Made by a program: the position numbers and the translations under genes
Origin: an uncultured Flavobacteriales bacterium
GTDB lineage: Bacteria > Bacteroidota > Bacteroidia > Flavobacteriales_D > Sanyastnellaceae
Length of the DNA: 64,000 bases
Direction: 5' to 3'
Assembly: GCA_943787435.1 (NCBI GenBank)
Contig: CALSMK010000008.1
Location: 92,399 to 156,398, forward strand
The notes under the pieces: model-generated
The model's database searches: none
Seen by the model: only the letters and a program-made list of their open reading frames with translations
What the model was told of the DNA's origin: nothing
Shown here: positions 1 through 8,787 of the stretch, one piece after another
How the letters are laid out: each line of letters opens with the position of its first letter
Numbering within the stretch: the stretch's first letter is position 1

Positions 1-405
1 AAAAAGGTCTCGGTCGTAATTGAATTGCTGGTCCCCTACAAAACGGCTTCTCAACCTGAACTCAAACCGGTTTTTGTCTCGGAAAGAAAGCGCAAACAGC
101 GGCACCTCAGCTCTGAAGCCTATGGTTTCCACAGAGTCCATCCGCTCCAGCATCAAGCTTGGGTCGACCACACCATCTGCACTCATGAAATCATAGGCAC
201 TCGGTCCCGAATGGCTGAATCCGATTTGCGAGCCCGCCAAGCCACCAATCCAAAGCTGGCCCCCTGAAGGGTGCAGCAATGCAGGGTTCGACCACCCCGC
301 TTGTCCCCACTCTGGCATGCATTCAACTGGACCCAATTGGGCTTGTGCACTCCACACTCCAAAGACCAGCCCCAAACCGATCAGCCCTTTTCTCATCCAA
401 TCCAT
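1..405 (-). CDS. Exported DUF5723-like protein, 3' part outside window
   Basis: Reading the minus strand from the ATG at 403-405 gives an open frame that runs off the window edge with no stop, so only about the first 135 residues are visible. The start (MDWMRKGLIGLGLVFGVWSA, then QAQ) is a Sec signal peptide. The mature part opens with a WGQAGWSNPALLHPSG stretch followed by alternating polar and hydrophobic segments, as in Bacteroidota outer-membrane-associated proteins of the DUF5723 type. That family name is from memory of the pattern and not verified. The ATG lies one base after the stop of the upstream lipoprotein gene, so the two are surely co-transcribed and probably co-translated. Function unknown. 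Confidence 0.7.
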   Translation of the reverse strand, partial: MDWMRKGLIGLGLVFGVWSAQAQLGPVECMPEWGQAGWSNPALLHPSGGQLWIGGLAGSQIGFSHSGPSAYDFMSADGVVDPSLMLERMDSVETIGFRAEVPLFALSFRDKNRFEFRLRSRFVGDQQFNYDRDLF

Positions 406-406
406 G

Positions 407-2056
407 TCAAAGTTCAATTCGGGTGTACAACAAGGCCCCCAGTTGCATCCAGAGGTCCTGGTTCTCTGTGAGACGAACAAAGGCGCCCAAATTGGCGTCA
501 GCAGTGGCACACCAAGCCTGAACCACCACCCGGTCTGCCAACTTCAAACGGTTGGACCGCTCCCAATCAAAAAAGAAGTCTTGTCGAAATTCTGCAGGCG
601 CCAAAGGAACGCCCTCTGACGTGAGAGAAGGCATGGTAAACAAAGACAGAGACGATGTCATCAAGCTGTCCAAAACCACTCCGTCTTCATCCAAAAAGTA
701 AGCCTGTAGGTCCACACCAAAGGGAAAGCCGTTGTTGAGAATCAACCTCAATTCCGCAGAGTCCAATTCGGCCTGTTCTTCTACGCTCAGGGAAAAGTCC
801 AACGTGTCTACAAAGTCTACCTGAGAGGCGCGAATGGACAACGGCACCTCGGCTCTGAACTCAGCATCTACAAATCCATCAGCATCCACAAAATTCACCT
901 CCCCTTCTGCCAGGCCTCCCGGGTTGGCCACAATGCTCAAGCTCAAATTCCAATCCACCGGATCTGCACTGAAAAGGTCCACCAAATTGCTGTTGGTCTC
1001 GTCCACCAGCCAAGAAGACACCGTGGGCGATTGCGAACTTCCATCGGCTTGACCCACGAAGAGACTGGGTTCAGAGGTCTCCAAGCTGGCCAACACAACT
1101 CCCCCAGAAACAGACTCGAAGTCCACCTCCTGCAATGAGGCATTGACACCAAATCCGTTCGTGATCACCAACTCAATGCTGGCCTGCTCCAATTCAATGC
1201 CCGCAGTGGTGAACCGGTCATCAAACAGCGCAAACGTGGTGGTGCTTTCTTCCAAACTGATCTCGTCCTCTCCAAAATCACCCTCCACCCGTTCGAAGGT
1301 GAGCTGATCCATGGTCAATGCCACGGTTAAAGATTCGCCAGGTAAGGCAGTGTGGTTGGGGCTGCTTTGAAGAAACAAGGTGTATGCCCCCGAGATTTCA
1401 TTGAGCGCGTCACCCGTATTGTCGGGCAATATTTTCCAACCCGCCAAGTCTTCTGTGACAGAGAAAAGCCCTGTCTCTAACATCTCGGGCGTCCATTCGA
1501 CCGACCACGGAATGCCCGTGTTGTCCACCAAATTGGGCAGCCACAATTCTCCCCCTACATCGTCTCCAACATCGGAGGTCAACGTGAATTCCAATTGACC
1601 TGTGGCCAACTCAATCTCCATCAAAACCGCAGCCTCGGGCTGACCCACCACCATTGAGGTCTGTAGCGTATCGGAATAAGTCAACACCTCTCCTGGAGGC
1701 AAAACATTCAATGCTGCCGCCGTGACGGCGTCCAACACAAATTCCTCTTCCTCCAAGACGCTGGGCAGCACCAGCCATTCTTCTGCCAGTGTTCCACTGA
1801 AAACTTCCTCTTGGACAAACACCAGTTGACCGTTGGGCATGGCCACCACAGGAAGGGAGTCCAAGTTGTCTGTCAAGACCTCCAGAACGTCCCCCAGATC
1901 AAACCGCGTATCCACCAATGGAACCGCCACAATGGGGGTCCATTCCGGAAATGAAAATTCCTCCGGTGGCTCCTGACAACCCGACCATGCGAGCAAAAGC
2001 GCGAGGAGAAACGTGATGTTGGGCCCAATGGGGCGATGCGCAGATTGAAAAAACAT
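407..2056 (-). CDS. Large lipoprotein of unknown function
   Basis: About 549 residues from the ATG at 2054-2056. This start is chosen because it gives a compact signal peptide ending in a lipobox (LLAWSGC) around residue 27; the open frame extends 19 codons further upstream but with sequence unlike a signal peptide. The mature protein is acidic, beta-rich and low in Cys, with repeated phrases such as WTPIVAVPLVDTRFDLGD near the N-terminus. No catalytic motif is visible. The gene is followed after one base by an exported DUF5723-like protein, a pairing that suggests a surface or outer-membrane assembly. No homologue with known function is recognised. Confidence 0.75.
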   Translation of the reverse strand: MFFQSAHRPIGPNITFLLALLLAWSGCQEPPEEFSFPEWTPIVAVPLVDTRFDLGDVLEVLTDNLDSLPVVAMPNGQLVFVQEEVFSGTLAEEWLVLPSVLEEEEFVLDAVTAAALNVLPPGEVLTYSDTLQTSMVVGQPEAAVLMEIELATGQLEFTLTSDVGDDVGGELWLPNLVDNTGIPWSVEWTPEMLETGLFSVTEDLAGWKILPDNTGDALNEISGAYTLFLQSSPNHTALPGESLTVALTMDQLTFERVEGDFGEDEISLEESTTTFALFDDRFTTAGIELEQASIELVITNGFGVNASLQEVDFESVSGGVVLASLETSEPSLFVGQADGSSQSPTVSSWLVDETNSNLVDLFSADPVDWNLSLSIVANPGGLAEGEVNFVDADGFVDAEFRAEVPLSIRASQVDFVDTLDFSLSVEEQAELDSAELRLILNNGFPFGVDLQAYFLDEDGVVLDSLMTSSLSLFTMPSLTSEGVPLAPAEFRQDFFFDWERSNRLKLADRVVVQAWCATADANLGAFVRLTENQDLWMQLGALLYTRIEL

Positions 2057-2139
2057 GCTACAGTGCAATACGTGCAACCGCCCTTTGAGGTTGCAACGAG
2101 AAAAGAAGGTCAAAAAGGTTGACCCCTGAAAACCCTGGT

Positions 2140-4350
2140 TTACTCTGTAATGCCTTCGAGGTCCATCATGAAGGCGTACTCCAAGGCCGTCTCCTTGTAA
2201 CGGCGGAAGCGGCCCGACTGACCACCGTGTCCCGCATCCATGTTGGTGAGGAACAACAAAGTGTTGTCGTCGGTCTTGAGCTCACGCAATTTGGCCACCC
2301 ACTTGGCGGGCTCCCAATACTGCACTTGGCTGTCCCAATATCCAGTCGTGACCAAAGTGTTGGGGTAGTCCTGCGCCTTCACTTGATCGTACGGGCTGTA
2401 CGACTTCATGTAGGCGTAGTAGACGCTGTCTTTGGGGTTGCCCCACTCATCGAACTCAAACGTGGTCAGCGGAATGGTCTCGTCGAGCATGGTGTTGATC
2501 ACATCCACGAATGGCACAGCTGCCACAACGCCATTGAAAAGGTCTGGCGCCTGGTTCATCACAGCACCCATCAACAAGCCACCGGCAGATCCTCCCATCG
2601 CATAGAGGTGCTCTGGCGAAGTGTACTTCATCTCCACCATCGCACGGCCCACGTCTTCAAAGTCATTGAAGGTGTTCTGCTTTTTGAGCAGCTTGCCATC
2701 CTCATACCACATGCGGCCCATCTCCTGACCCCCGCGGATGTGCGCGATGGCGTAGACAAATCCCCGGTCGAGAAGGGAAAGGCGCACGCTGGAGAAGTAG
2801 GGGTCCATGCTGGCGCCGTAGCTGCCGTATGCATAGAGCAAAAATGGATTTTCACCGTTGCGCTCTACCCCCTTTTTGTAGACCATGCTCACGGGCACCT
2901 TGACCCCATCCCGCACCTCGACCATGAGGCGCTCAGACGTGTAGTTGTCTGGAGAAAAGTTGTCGTCGATGACCTCCTGCTGCTTGAGCAAGGTGCGCTC
3001 TCCGGTCCGCATGTTGTGGTCAAACGTGCTGCTTGGGGTGGTCATGGAGCTGTAACCAAACCTCAGGATCTCCGTGTTAAAGTCTGGGTTGGAGCGTGTG
3101 CCTGCTGTGTATGCAGGGTCGTTGAACTCCAGGTACTCGTCCATGGTGCCGTCCCAACGCTTGATGCGAATCTGGTTCAAACCCTCCTTGCGCTCTTCAA
3201 CCACCAAGTGGTCTTTAAAGATGTCAATGCCTTCGAGCAAAACGTCGGCACGGTGAGGAATGACCTCTTCCCAATTCTCTTTGGACGTGGCGTCAACCGA
3301 CGTCTTCATCAACCGGAAGTTCTTGGCCTCCCAGTTGGTCACGATGTAAAAGTGGTCGCCGTAATGGCTGATGCCGTATTCCAGATCACGCTCGCGCGGC
3401 TGGATCACTTTCCACTCCCCCATGGGGTCATCGGCCCGCAAAACACGGTACTCTTGGGACAGCGTTTGGGAAGTATAGATCACCAAGTAAGCATCGCTCT
3501 TGGAGCGGTACACGCCACAAGCAAACGTCTCGTCCTCTTCTTCAAACACCAGGACATCGTCCTCGACAGGCGTGCCCAAAACGTGACGGTACACTTGGTT
3601 GCTGCGCAGGGTCTGCTCGTCCTTGCGTGTGTAGAAGACCGTTTTGTTGTCTGCTGCCCAGGTCGCGCCTCCGGTGGTAACCGGGATCATATCTGGCAAC
3701 ATCTCACCGGTTTGCAGGTCCTTGAAGTGAACGTTGTACTGACGGCGGCTCACCGTATCCACACCAAACGCCAAAATGCGGTTGTCGTCGCTGACACCCA
3801 TTCCACCCACGGCGAAGTAGTCGTGTCCTTCGGCCAATTCATTCTGGTCCAACATGACTTCTTCCTCACCGGTGCACTCCTCGTACTTGGTCTCCTCACC
3901 TGCAGGCTTGCGGCAGTTGATGGAATACTCCTTGCCTTCGGTGTAGCGGGTGTAGTACCAATAACCGCGGTCCTTCACCGGAACGCTGCTGTCGTCCTTC
4001 TTGATTCGGCCCACGATTTCATCGAATAGCTTCTCTTGAAGGGGCTTGGTGTGGGCCAGTTTTACGTCGATGAACTTGTTTTCCTCCTCGAGGTAATCGA
4101 TGACGTCCTGCGTCTGCGCATCGGCTGATTCCGCTTTCTTCTGGTCGTCGCTCAAGCGCATCCAGAAGTAGTTGTCGACACGGGTGTCTCCGTGGTCGGT
4201 CATTTCAAACGGGACTTTCTTGGCCACAGGGGCGGCCACATCATCGTTTTGGGACATGTCTGAAGGGGATTGACAGGCGGTTAAAGAGGCCATGGCAAAA
4301 AGCACCACAAAGGCACCCGCCAAGCGGTCACAGGTCTGAAGTCGGAGCAT
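2140..4350 (-). CDS. ptrB: Oligopeptidase B, S9A prolyl oligopeptidase family, lipoprotein
   Basis: The 736-residue protein matches protease II, which cleaves short peptides after basic residues. The N-terminus has a lipoprotein signal ending LTAC near residue 26, so the enzyme is probably anchored facing the periplasm. The family N-terminal segment (DNYFWMRLSDD) is followed by a seven-bladed propeller region and a C-terminal alpha/beta-hydrolase domain. The nucleophile motif GGSAGGLLMG lies near residue 585 and the catalytic His in DAGHGGQSGRF near residue 705. The stretch FDEWGNPKD, typical of this family, is present. Length is usual for the family plus the signal. A weak -7 box (TAATATTG, minus strand, 4371-4378) lies upstream. 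Confidence 0.95.
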   Translation of the reverse strand: MLRLQTCDRLAGAFVVLFAMASLTACQSPSDMSQNDDVAAPVAKKVPFEMTDHGDTRVDNYFWMRLSDDQKKAESADAQTQDVIDYLEEENKFIDVKLAHTKPLQEKLFDEIVGRIKKDDSSVPVKDRGYWYYTRYTEGKEYSINCRKPAGEETKYEECTGEEEVMLDQNELAEGHDYFAVGGMGVSDDNRILAFGVDTVSRRQYNVHFKDLQTGEMLPDMIPVTTGGATWAADNKTVFYTRKDEQTLRSNQVYRHVLGTPVEDDVLVFEEEDETFACGVYRSKSDAYLVIYTSQTLSQEYRVLRADDPMGEWKVIQPRERDLEYGISHYGDHFYIVTNWEAKNFRLMKTSVDATSKENWEEVIPHRADVLLEGIDIFKDHLVVEERKEGLNQIRIKRWDGTMDEYLEFNDPAYTAGTRSNPDFNTEILRFGYSSMTTPSSTFDHNMRTGERTLLKQQEVIDDNFSPDNYTSERLMVEVRDGVKVPVSMVYKKGVERNGENPFLLYAYGSYGASMDPYFSSVRLSLLDRGFVYAIAHIRGGQEMGRMWYEDGKLLKKQNTFNDFEDVGRAMVEMKYTSPEHLYAMGGSAGGLLMGAVMNQAPDLFNGVVAAVPFVDVINTMLDETIPLTTFEFDEWGNPKDSVYYAYMKSYSPYDQVKAQDYPNTLVTTGYWDSQVQYWEPAKWVAKLRELKTDDNTLLFLTNMDAGHGGQSGRFRRYKETALEYAFMMDLEGITE

Positions 4351-4411
4351 GAGAATCGTGTAATGGACCCCAATATTAGCCCATAGCCCGATGGCCCGAC
4401 ACTTCTAATTC

Positions 4412-4678
4412 TTAAAGTGCAGCTTCCTCGGCGGAGAACACCCGAAACTCAAACCGCTCCATGATGGGGTTCGAGAGCAGTTTTTCGCACGCTTCGGCCA
4501 CCAGCTTTTCGGCCTCTTCGCGGCTTCCAGCTTCGATGTCCAAGGTGATGTGCTTGCCAATCCGAACATTGGTCAGTTGACCCAGACCCATGTTGGGCAA
4601 GTTGTTGGACACAGCCTTGCCCTGTGGGTCGAGCAATGCGGGCAAAGGGAGAATGTCGATCGCGGCGTGAAATACCAT
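4412..4678 (-). CDS. purS: Phosphoribosylformylglycinamidine synthase subunit PurS
   Basis: Small 88-residue protein with the PurS signature: an N-terminal beta strand, DPQGKAV, then NVRIGKHITLDIEA and the C-terminal CEKLLSNPIMERFEF. PurS bridges PurL and PurQ in the fourth step of purine synthesis. It lies six bases downstream of the pssA stop on the same strand, so they are probably one transcript; no purL or purQ is in the window. Length is normal. purF, the first enzyme of the same pathway, is at 53705 but far away. Confidence 0.9.
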   Translation of the reverse strand: MVFHAAIDILPLPALLDPQGKAVSNNLPNMGLGQLTNVRIGKHITLDIEAGSREEAEKLVAEACEKLLSNPIMERFEFRVFSAEEAAL

Positions 4679-4684
4679 GTGGCG

Positions 4685-5557
4685 CTAGTTCGTCAGAAGG
4701 GTGCGATGCAAAATGGCCCCCATCATCGGGTACGAAATTAGGGCAAGGAACAGTCCTGTCGACCCCCCAAATGCAACCAAAAAGACAACCGCCACGATCC
4801 AAGCCAACCGAGCGCCATCCATCCTGCGGTCTCTTCCCCATTCCTTGAGCCCAAATTGCGGAAACCGCGAGGACATCCACAACGGCAGCAATGTGCCTCC
4901 AGCCAATCCAGTCAACCAGAGCCAATCGCCACCTTCACCGCTCCAACCTGCCCACGCCAACAACAAAAGCCCCCACCACAACGCCGAAAACGGCGCGGGA
5001 ATCCCTTCAAAGTCCAAGCCCTCTTTTTCTGGCATGTCGCTCATGGCTTCGCCAGCATAGCGGGCCAAGCGCCAAGCCGCTGCCGGAAGGATCAAGAGTG
5101 GCAATCCCGTGGTCCAGCTGCCCTCCCAAAGCGCCAACCCAGAGAGCGACCACTCCTTCATCAAGGCCAAGCCCACAAACGCCGGAGCCAAACCACCGGA
5201 CACCAAATCCGCCATGGAGTCCAACAAGGCACCCTGTTTGCCGTCTGCACCCATGGCGCGTGCAACCGCCCCATCCAAAACGTCGCACACCACGCCAAAA
5301 CCCCAAACAGCCAACATGAGATAAATCCCCATTACACGGCGTTCTGAGACCCTCATGGCCTCCATCAGCCATCCATCAGCACCGATAGATGCGGCCCATT
5401 CCGCCGCTGCCCACCCCAAATCGAACTCAGATGCCGCCCACCATGCCACGAGTGCACCAGCACCCAGGTTGCAGAAGGTCAACACATTGGCCGGCCAAGC
5501 GCGCCATGAAATCGAAGTAAGGCTTTGGGTCTCCACGAACTGAAAATTAATCCGCAT
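4685..5557 (-). CDS. pssA: CDP-diacylglycerol--serine O-phosphatidyltransferase
   Basis: Integral membrane protein of about 290 residues from the ATG at 5555-5557. A longer frame runs to 5614 but would start beside the divergent tRNA gene. The CDP-alcohol phosphatidyltransferase motif is intact: DGAVAR, eight residues, G, three residues, D, three residues, D (DVLDGAVARAMG then GALLDSMAD). This site condenses CDP-diacylglycerol with L-serine to give phosphatidylserine, precursor of phosphatidylethanolamine. The first segment TFCNLGAGALVAWW and several later hydrophobic helices give the usual multi-pass topology. It is followed by purS six bases downstream. Substrate is inferred from family; the motif alone does not distinguish all alcohols. 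Confidence 0.9.
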   Translation of the reverse strand: MRINFQFVETQSLTSISWRAWPANVLTFCNLGAGALVAWWAASEFDLGWAAAEWAASIGADGWLMEAMRVSERRVMGIYLMLAVWGFGVVCDVLDGAVARAMGADGKQGALLDSMADLVSGGLAPAFVGLALMKEWSLSGLALWEGSWTTGLPLLILPAAAWRLARYAGEAMSDMPEKEGLDFEGIPAPFSALWWGLLLLAWAGWSGEGGDWLWLTGLAGGTLLPLWMSSRFPQFGLKEWGRDRRMDGARLAWIVAVVFLVAFGGSTGLFLALISYPMMGAILHRTLLTN

Positions 5558-5580
5558 GAAACCCTGCGGCTTCCCTTCCG

Positions 5581-5588
5581 TATATTTG
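5581..5588 (+). promoter_or_regulatory. Promoter -7 box for tRNA-Cys
   Basis: TATATTTG matches the Bacteroidota -7 consensus TAnnTTTG and lies 30 bases before the mature tRNA. No clear -33 TTTG was seen at the expected distance. Confidence 0.6.
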
Positions 5589-5617
5589 CATCCCCGCTCA
5601 GGTGGGGAAAACAAAGT

Positions 5618-5688
5618 GGTCTGGTGGCCGAGTGGCTAGGCTCAGCTCTGCAAAAGCTGCTACAGCGGTTCGAATCCGCTCCAGACCT
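5618..5688 (+). tRNA. tRNA-Cys (GCA)
   Basis: The cloverleaf folds completely: acceptor GGTCTGG (5618-5624) with CCAGACC (5681-5687), D-arm GCC/GGC, anticodon stem CAGCT/AGCTG around the loop CTGCAAA, giving anticodon GCA, and T-arm AGCGG-TTCGAAT-CCGCT. The discriminator base is T, which is the identity base for cysteine tRNAs. The 3' CCA is not encoded. Confidence 0.97.
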
Positions 5689-5697
5689 CACAAAAAA

Positions 5698-5730
5698 GAA
5701 GCCCGGTTTTCACCGGGCTTCTTTCTTTTT
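5698..5730. terminator. Bidirectional intrinsic terminator
   Basis: Perfect 9-bp stem GAAGCCCGG / CCGGGCTTC with a TTTTCA loop, followed on the plus strand by TTTCTTTTT and on the minus strand by a run of six T. It ends the tRNA-Cys transcript and the convergent laminarinase transcript. Confidence 0.92.
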
Positions 5731-5748
5731 ACGCGGCTTGAGCACGCG

Positions 5749-8703
5749 TCATTCGCAAGACTGGCCAAAGGAGGAAAGGACCAACAGGATGTCGCTCACG
5801 CCAACCAAGCCGTCCAAGTTCACGTCCTCAGGGCAGGACGTCGGGCCCCACAGACAGCTTCCATCGTCCATGGTCGCCGAAGCTGAGTAGTTCTGCGCCT
5901 GTTCGTAGGTGCAACCCGCATTTTCATCGGCGTCGCAAATTCCATTGGCGTTGGTGTCGCTCTGACAATTGCCACCGCAAACGCCCAGGGCATCCCCCTG
6001 ACCACCTTCGCAATCGCAATCGCCTGCTGGAATGTCGCTGCATCCACACTCGTAAATCGCGCCCAATCCGTTGCAAACGCCACAGGCATCTAACAGACCC
6101 ACGCAATCGTCTACGTTGTCGCAGATGCCATCAGAATCCAGGTCTTCCGTGCAGGTGCCGTTGCAATCACCCACAGCATCCACTGCACCGACACAATCGT
6201 CTACGTTGTCGCAAATGCCGTCTTCATCCAAGTCAGCAGGACAACCGCCCGCACATGTCTCACAGCTTTCCCAGCAGACAGCGGGCAGGGACTCCGCTCC
6301 ATCCACCGTCAACACGCGGTTCACAAACTCACCCGTGGTCAACGTGCAAGATTCTCCTCCTGCAAATTGCTCGGAAACACCCCAGTCGAAGGTGGTGAAC
6401 TTGTATTCGTAAAGGCCAGGGGCCCAGTTCATGGTCACGGTCCAAATGCCGTCTCCTTCGGGATCGGCCAACGGATCTGACACCGCACTCCAGCCGTTGA
6501 AGGTTCCCGCCAAGAAAATGGGTCCGTCAGGAGAAGTGGACTCGTTCATGTCCACCGACAGCGTGACCGGAAAGGTGCAAGACCCGTCGTCCACTGTGGC
6601 AGATGAATTGTAGTTCACCGCATCTGACGCCGTGCACCCACTCACGGTGCCTCCGCCACCACCACCACCACCACCCGCTCCCGCACCGGGACGGGTCGCC
6701 AACCAGTACAGGGTATTGGTCTTGGTGTTTCCATCGTCATATCCATTCAACTGAGCAGCCTCGTTCCAGGCCGTTTCGGGATCGATCACCGCGTGAGCCA
6801 TGTAGATGAAGCCTTTCCAGCCCTCTCCTATGGACGGGTTGTTCAATGCCTGTGCCACCACCGGATATTCTTCTTCGATCCACTCAGCGCGCAACAACTC
6901 CTCGGTGATGGGCGTGTAAGGGAGCATCTGTATGCCGTGAATGAATTCAATGTTGGCCCCAAAAAAAGTCGAGTAATCCACCTTGAGCCCCCACAAAATA
7001 CCCACCACTTTGTTGGATGCGAACGGCTCCGGGTAAATGCCTTCACCTGCATTGATCTGCCAGTACTTCCAGGTCGCTCGAAGCTCCGTGGCCAACATCA
7101 TGCGTCCAAGGTCTCGGATGCGGTCATCCTCGATGGCCAAGCCATACAGGTAAACACCGTACCATGCGTTGACCGCTTCTGAGCTGCTCTCTTGGTTGCG
7201 TGCGTCGCCAAACTCAAACAACCCGGCTGCCCAAGAATGGCCCACAAACCAGTCTTTGTTCCGCATGTATCCATAGTGCGAATCCACGCCTGATGGCTCT
7301 GCGATGTCCCGAATCAAGTGCATCACCTCATCGCCCCACTCCGCAACCCAAGCTGGGTTGTCCTTCGCCAAAGCCGCGGCTGCATAAATCCAGTAACCGT
7401 AATGAAAGTGGTGGTCGTTGTAATAGCCTTGACCAAAGGCAGCACTGGGGTTGTTGAGGCCTGAAGCCGAAACCAAGCCGCCCCAGGTCTGATCGTAAAC
7501 AAGGGGGTCCCCATTGGAACCCTGAAGCCTCTGTTGGAGGGCAGGTGCGAGCGTGTTTCGATACCCGGCAGCCAATGATGTTTCTCCCAACTCATCCGCA
7601 ATCAAGGCCAACCTGGCCAGCGCCGAAAACTGTTTGCCTCCGAAATAAGTGTCACCCGCCGTGACCCCGAAGTTGACGTCTTGGGCCAAGGCATCCCGGA
7701 CGTCTTGCTCCAATTCTGGCGCGATGCCATTGGGCGACTCCCAAGCAATAGAAGTCAAGGGCTCATCCATGGTCCAACTGTCGCCAACCACACCCACCAT
7801 GTCTCCTTTCATGGTGTTTCGAGTCAAAGACACCACGCTGGGTGAAGACAACACATCCATGTGGTGAGGCAGGGCCATCATCAGCAATGGGCCAGAGCCT
7901 TGGGTTTCCCAATTGAAAGACAGCTCACCCATGTCTCCGGTGGCCGTAGCAGCAACGTCACCCCCGACAGGAATACGTCCTGAGTGGGCATCCAAAATGG
8001 TGGCTTCACTGCCGCTCTCGCGCACCGCTGCCCGCAACGTTCCTGTGAACGGTCCTGACGCCACCAAAGCCCCGCCAGAAGCACTCAGCGTGATCGCACT
8101 CGATGCATACAAAATCCAAGTCTGCCCGTTGTTCATGCTGACCTCAAATCGGGTGTCCGTGACGGCAGAAGAAGCCGACCCACCATTCAAAGACGTGATG
8201 GCATGAACAGTTCCAATTCGCGGGGTCAGGCTATTGTAGTGCGCAGTGACGTAGGCCATTCCCCGCACCAAATTCGCATGCATGGAGCCACTTCCACTGC
8301 CCCAATCCATGCGAACATGCAATGGGCCATAGTCTGTCACCTGCCTAGCAGGAAGACCATTGGTTGCGCCAAAACTGAGGTTCTCCGTGAAATAGGTGAA
8401 GATGTAATTCTGCTCAACCACTTTGCCCGAAAACCCGAAACGAAGCCCATCACCATGCGCCTGGATCAAGTATGGCAATGCGTTCACCGTGTTGGTGCCT
8501 CCTCCCAAAGCCAAATTCAGCCACCAAGCATTGGTTGGCAAAGGCGTGGACGTGTCACTCCAAAGCCCTGTAGGTGAAAGGCCATGTGACTGCGTCGAAA
8601 ACGAAGGCGAAGCGTTAGAAAGGGGGTCGCCTCCGAGGAGGTTCGCTTGAAAATGTGCGGCCAATGGCAGGGCCGCAAAGCAGAGGAGAAATAAACAACG
8701 CAT
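5749..8703 (-). CDS. Secreted GH81 endo-beta-1,3-glucanase (laminarinase), multidomain
   Basis: Protein of 984 residues with a Sec signal peptide (about 1-20). Residues about 25-660 match glycoside hydrolase family 81: YYNDHHFHYGYWIY near 427, DWFVGHSWAAGLFEFGD near 485, and NQESSSEAVNAWYG near 505, which carries the catalytic glutamates. The substrate should be beta-1,3-glucan such as algal laminarin. A poly-glycine linker (about 672-684) leads to a Cys-containing repeat (NYNSSATVDDGSC, repeated near 940), a CBM-like beta domain (VTLSVDMNE), calcium-binding thrombospondin type 3 repeats (DLDEDGICDNVDDC and a second copy), and a dockerin-like C-terminus (DVNLDGLVGVSDILLVLSSFG). No typical T9SS sorting domain is seen. 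The gene stands alone between a terminator and the pgk gene. Confidence 0.9.
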   Translation of the reverse strand: MRCLFLLCFAALPLAAHFQANLLGGDPLSNASPSFSTQSHGLSPTGLWSDTSTPLPTNAWWLNLALGGGTNTVNALPYLIQAHGDGLRFGFSGKVVEQNYIFTYFTENLSFGATNGLPARQVTDYGPLHVRMDWGSGSGSMHANLVRGMAYVTAHYNSLTPRIGTVHAITSLNGGSASSAVTDTRFEVSMNNGQTWILYASSAITLSASGGALVASGPFTGTLRAAVRESGSEATILDAHSGRIPVGGDVAATATGDMGELSFNWETQGSGPLLMMALPHHMDVLSSPSVVSLTRNTMKGDMVGVVGDSWTMDEPLTSIAWESPNGIAPELEQDVRDALAQDVNFGVTAGDTYFGGKQFSALARLALIADELGETSLAAGYRNTLAPALQQRLQGSNGDPLVYDQTWGGLVSASGLNNPSAAFGQGYYNDHHFHYGYWIYAAAALAKDNPAWVAEWGDEVMHLIRDIAEPSGVDSHYGYMRNKDWFVGHSWAAGLFEFGDARNQESSSEAVNAWYGVYLYGLAIEDDRIRDLGRMMLATELRATWKYWQINAGEGIYPEPFASNKVVGILWGLKVDYSTFFGANIEFIHGIQMLPYTPITEELLRAEWIEEEYPVVAQALNNPSIGEGWKGFIYMAHAVIDPETAWNEAAQLNGYDDGNTKTNTLYWLATRPGAGAGGGGGGGGGTVSGCTASDAVNYNSSATVDDGSCTFPVTLSVDMNESTSPDGPIFLAGTFNGWSAVSDPLADPEGDGIWTVTMNWAPGLYEYKFTTFDWGVSEQFAGGESCTLTTGEFVNRVLTVDGAESLPAVCWESCETCAGGCPADLDEDGICDNVDDCVGAVDAVGDCNGTCTEDLDSDGICDNVDDCVGLLDACGVCNGLGAIYECGCSDIPAGDCDCEGGQGDALGVCGGNCQSDTNANGICDADENAGCTYEQAQNYSASATMDDGSCLWGPTSCPEDVNLDGLVGVSDILLVLSSFGQSCE

Positions 8704-8743
8704 TTGGTTGTCTCAAGTTAATCTCTCCTGCCCTCCTCATCGC

Positions 8744-8757
8744 TTGACTTTGGTCAA
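8744..8757. promoter_or_regulatory. Perfect inverted repeat upstream of laminarinase
   Basis: TTGAC-TTTG-GTCAA, 14 bases, about 40 bases before the laminarinase ATG. Possible operator for glucan-responsive control; no partner regulator lies nearby. Confidence 0.4.
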
Positions 8758-8787
8758 ATACACCCTTGATTTTTGTCATTGGTGACC

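Noticed and set aside
2119..4029. Long plus-strand open frame opposite ptrB (about 636 codons)
   Set aside because: It mirrors a clear oligopeptidase B on the minus strand; its translation is His/Val-rich with no recognisable domain. Shadow frames like this also occur opposite pgk, glyQS, gpsA and tolC.
6650..6692. CCA/GGN triplet run as a simple-sequence repeat of interest
   Set aside because: It encodes an ordinary poly-glycine linker between domains of the laminarinase.
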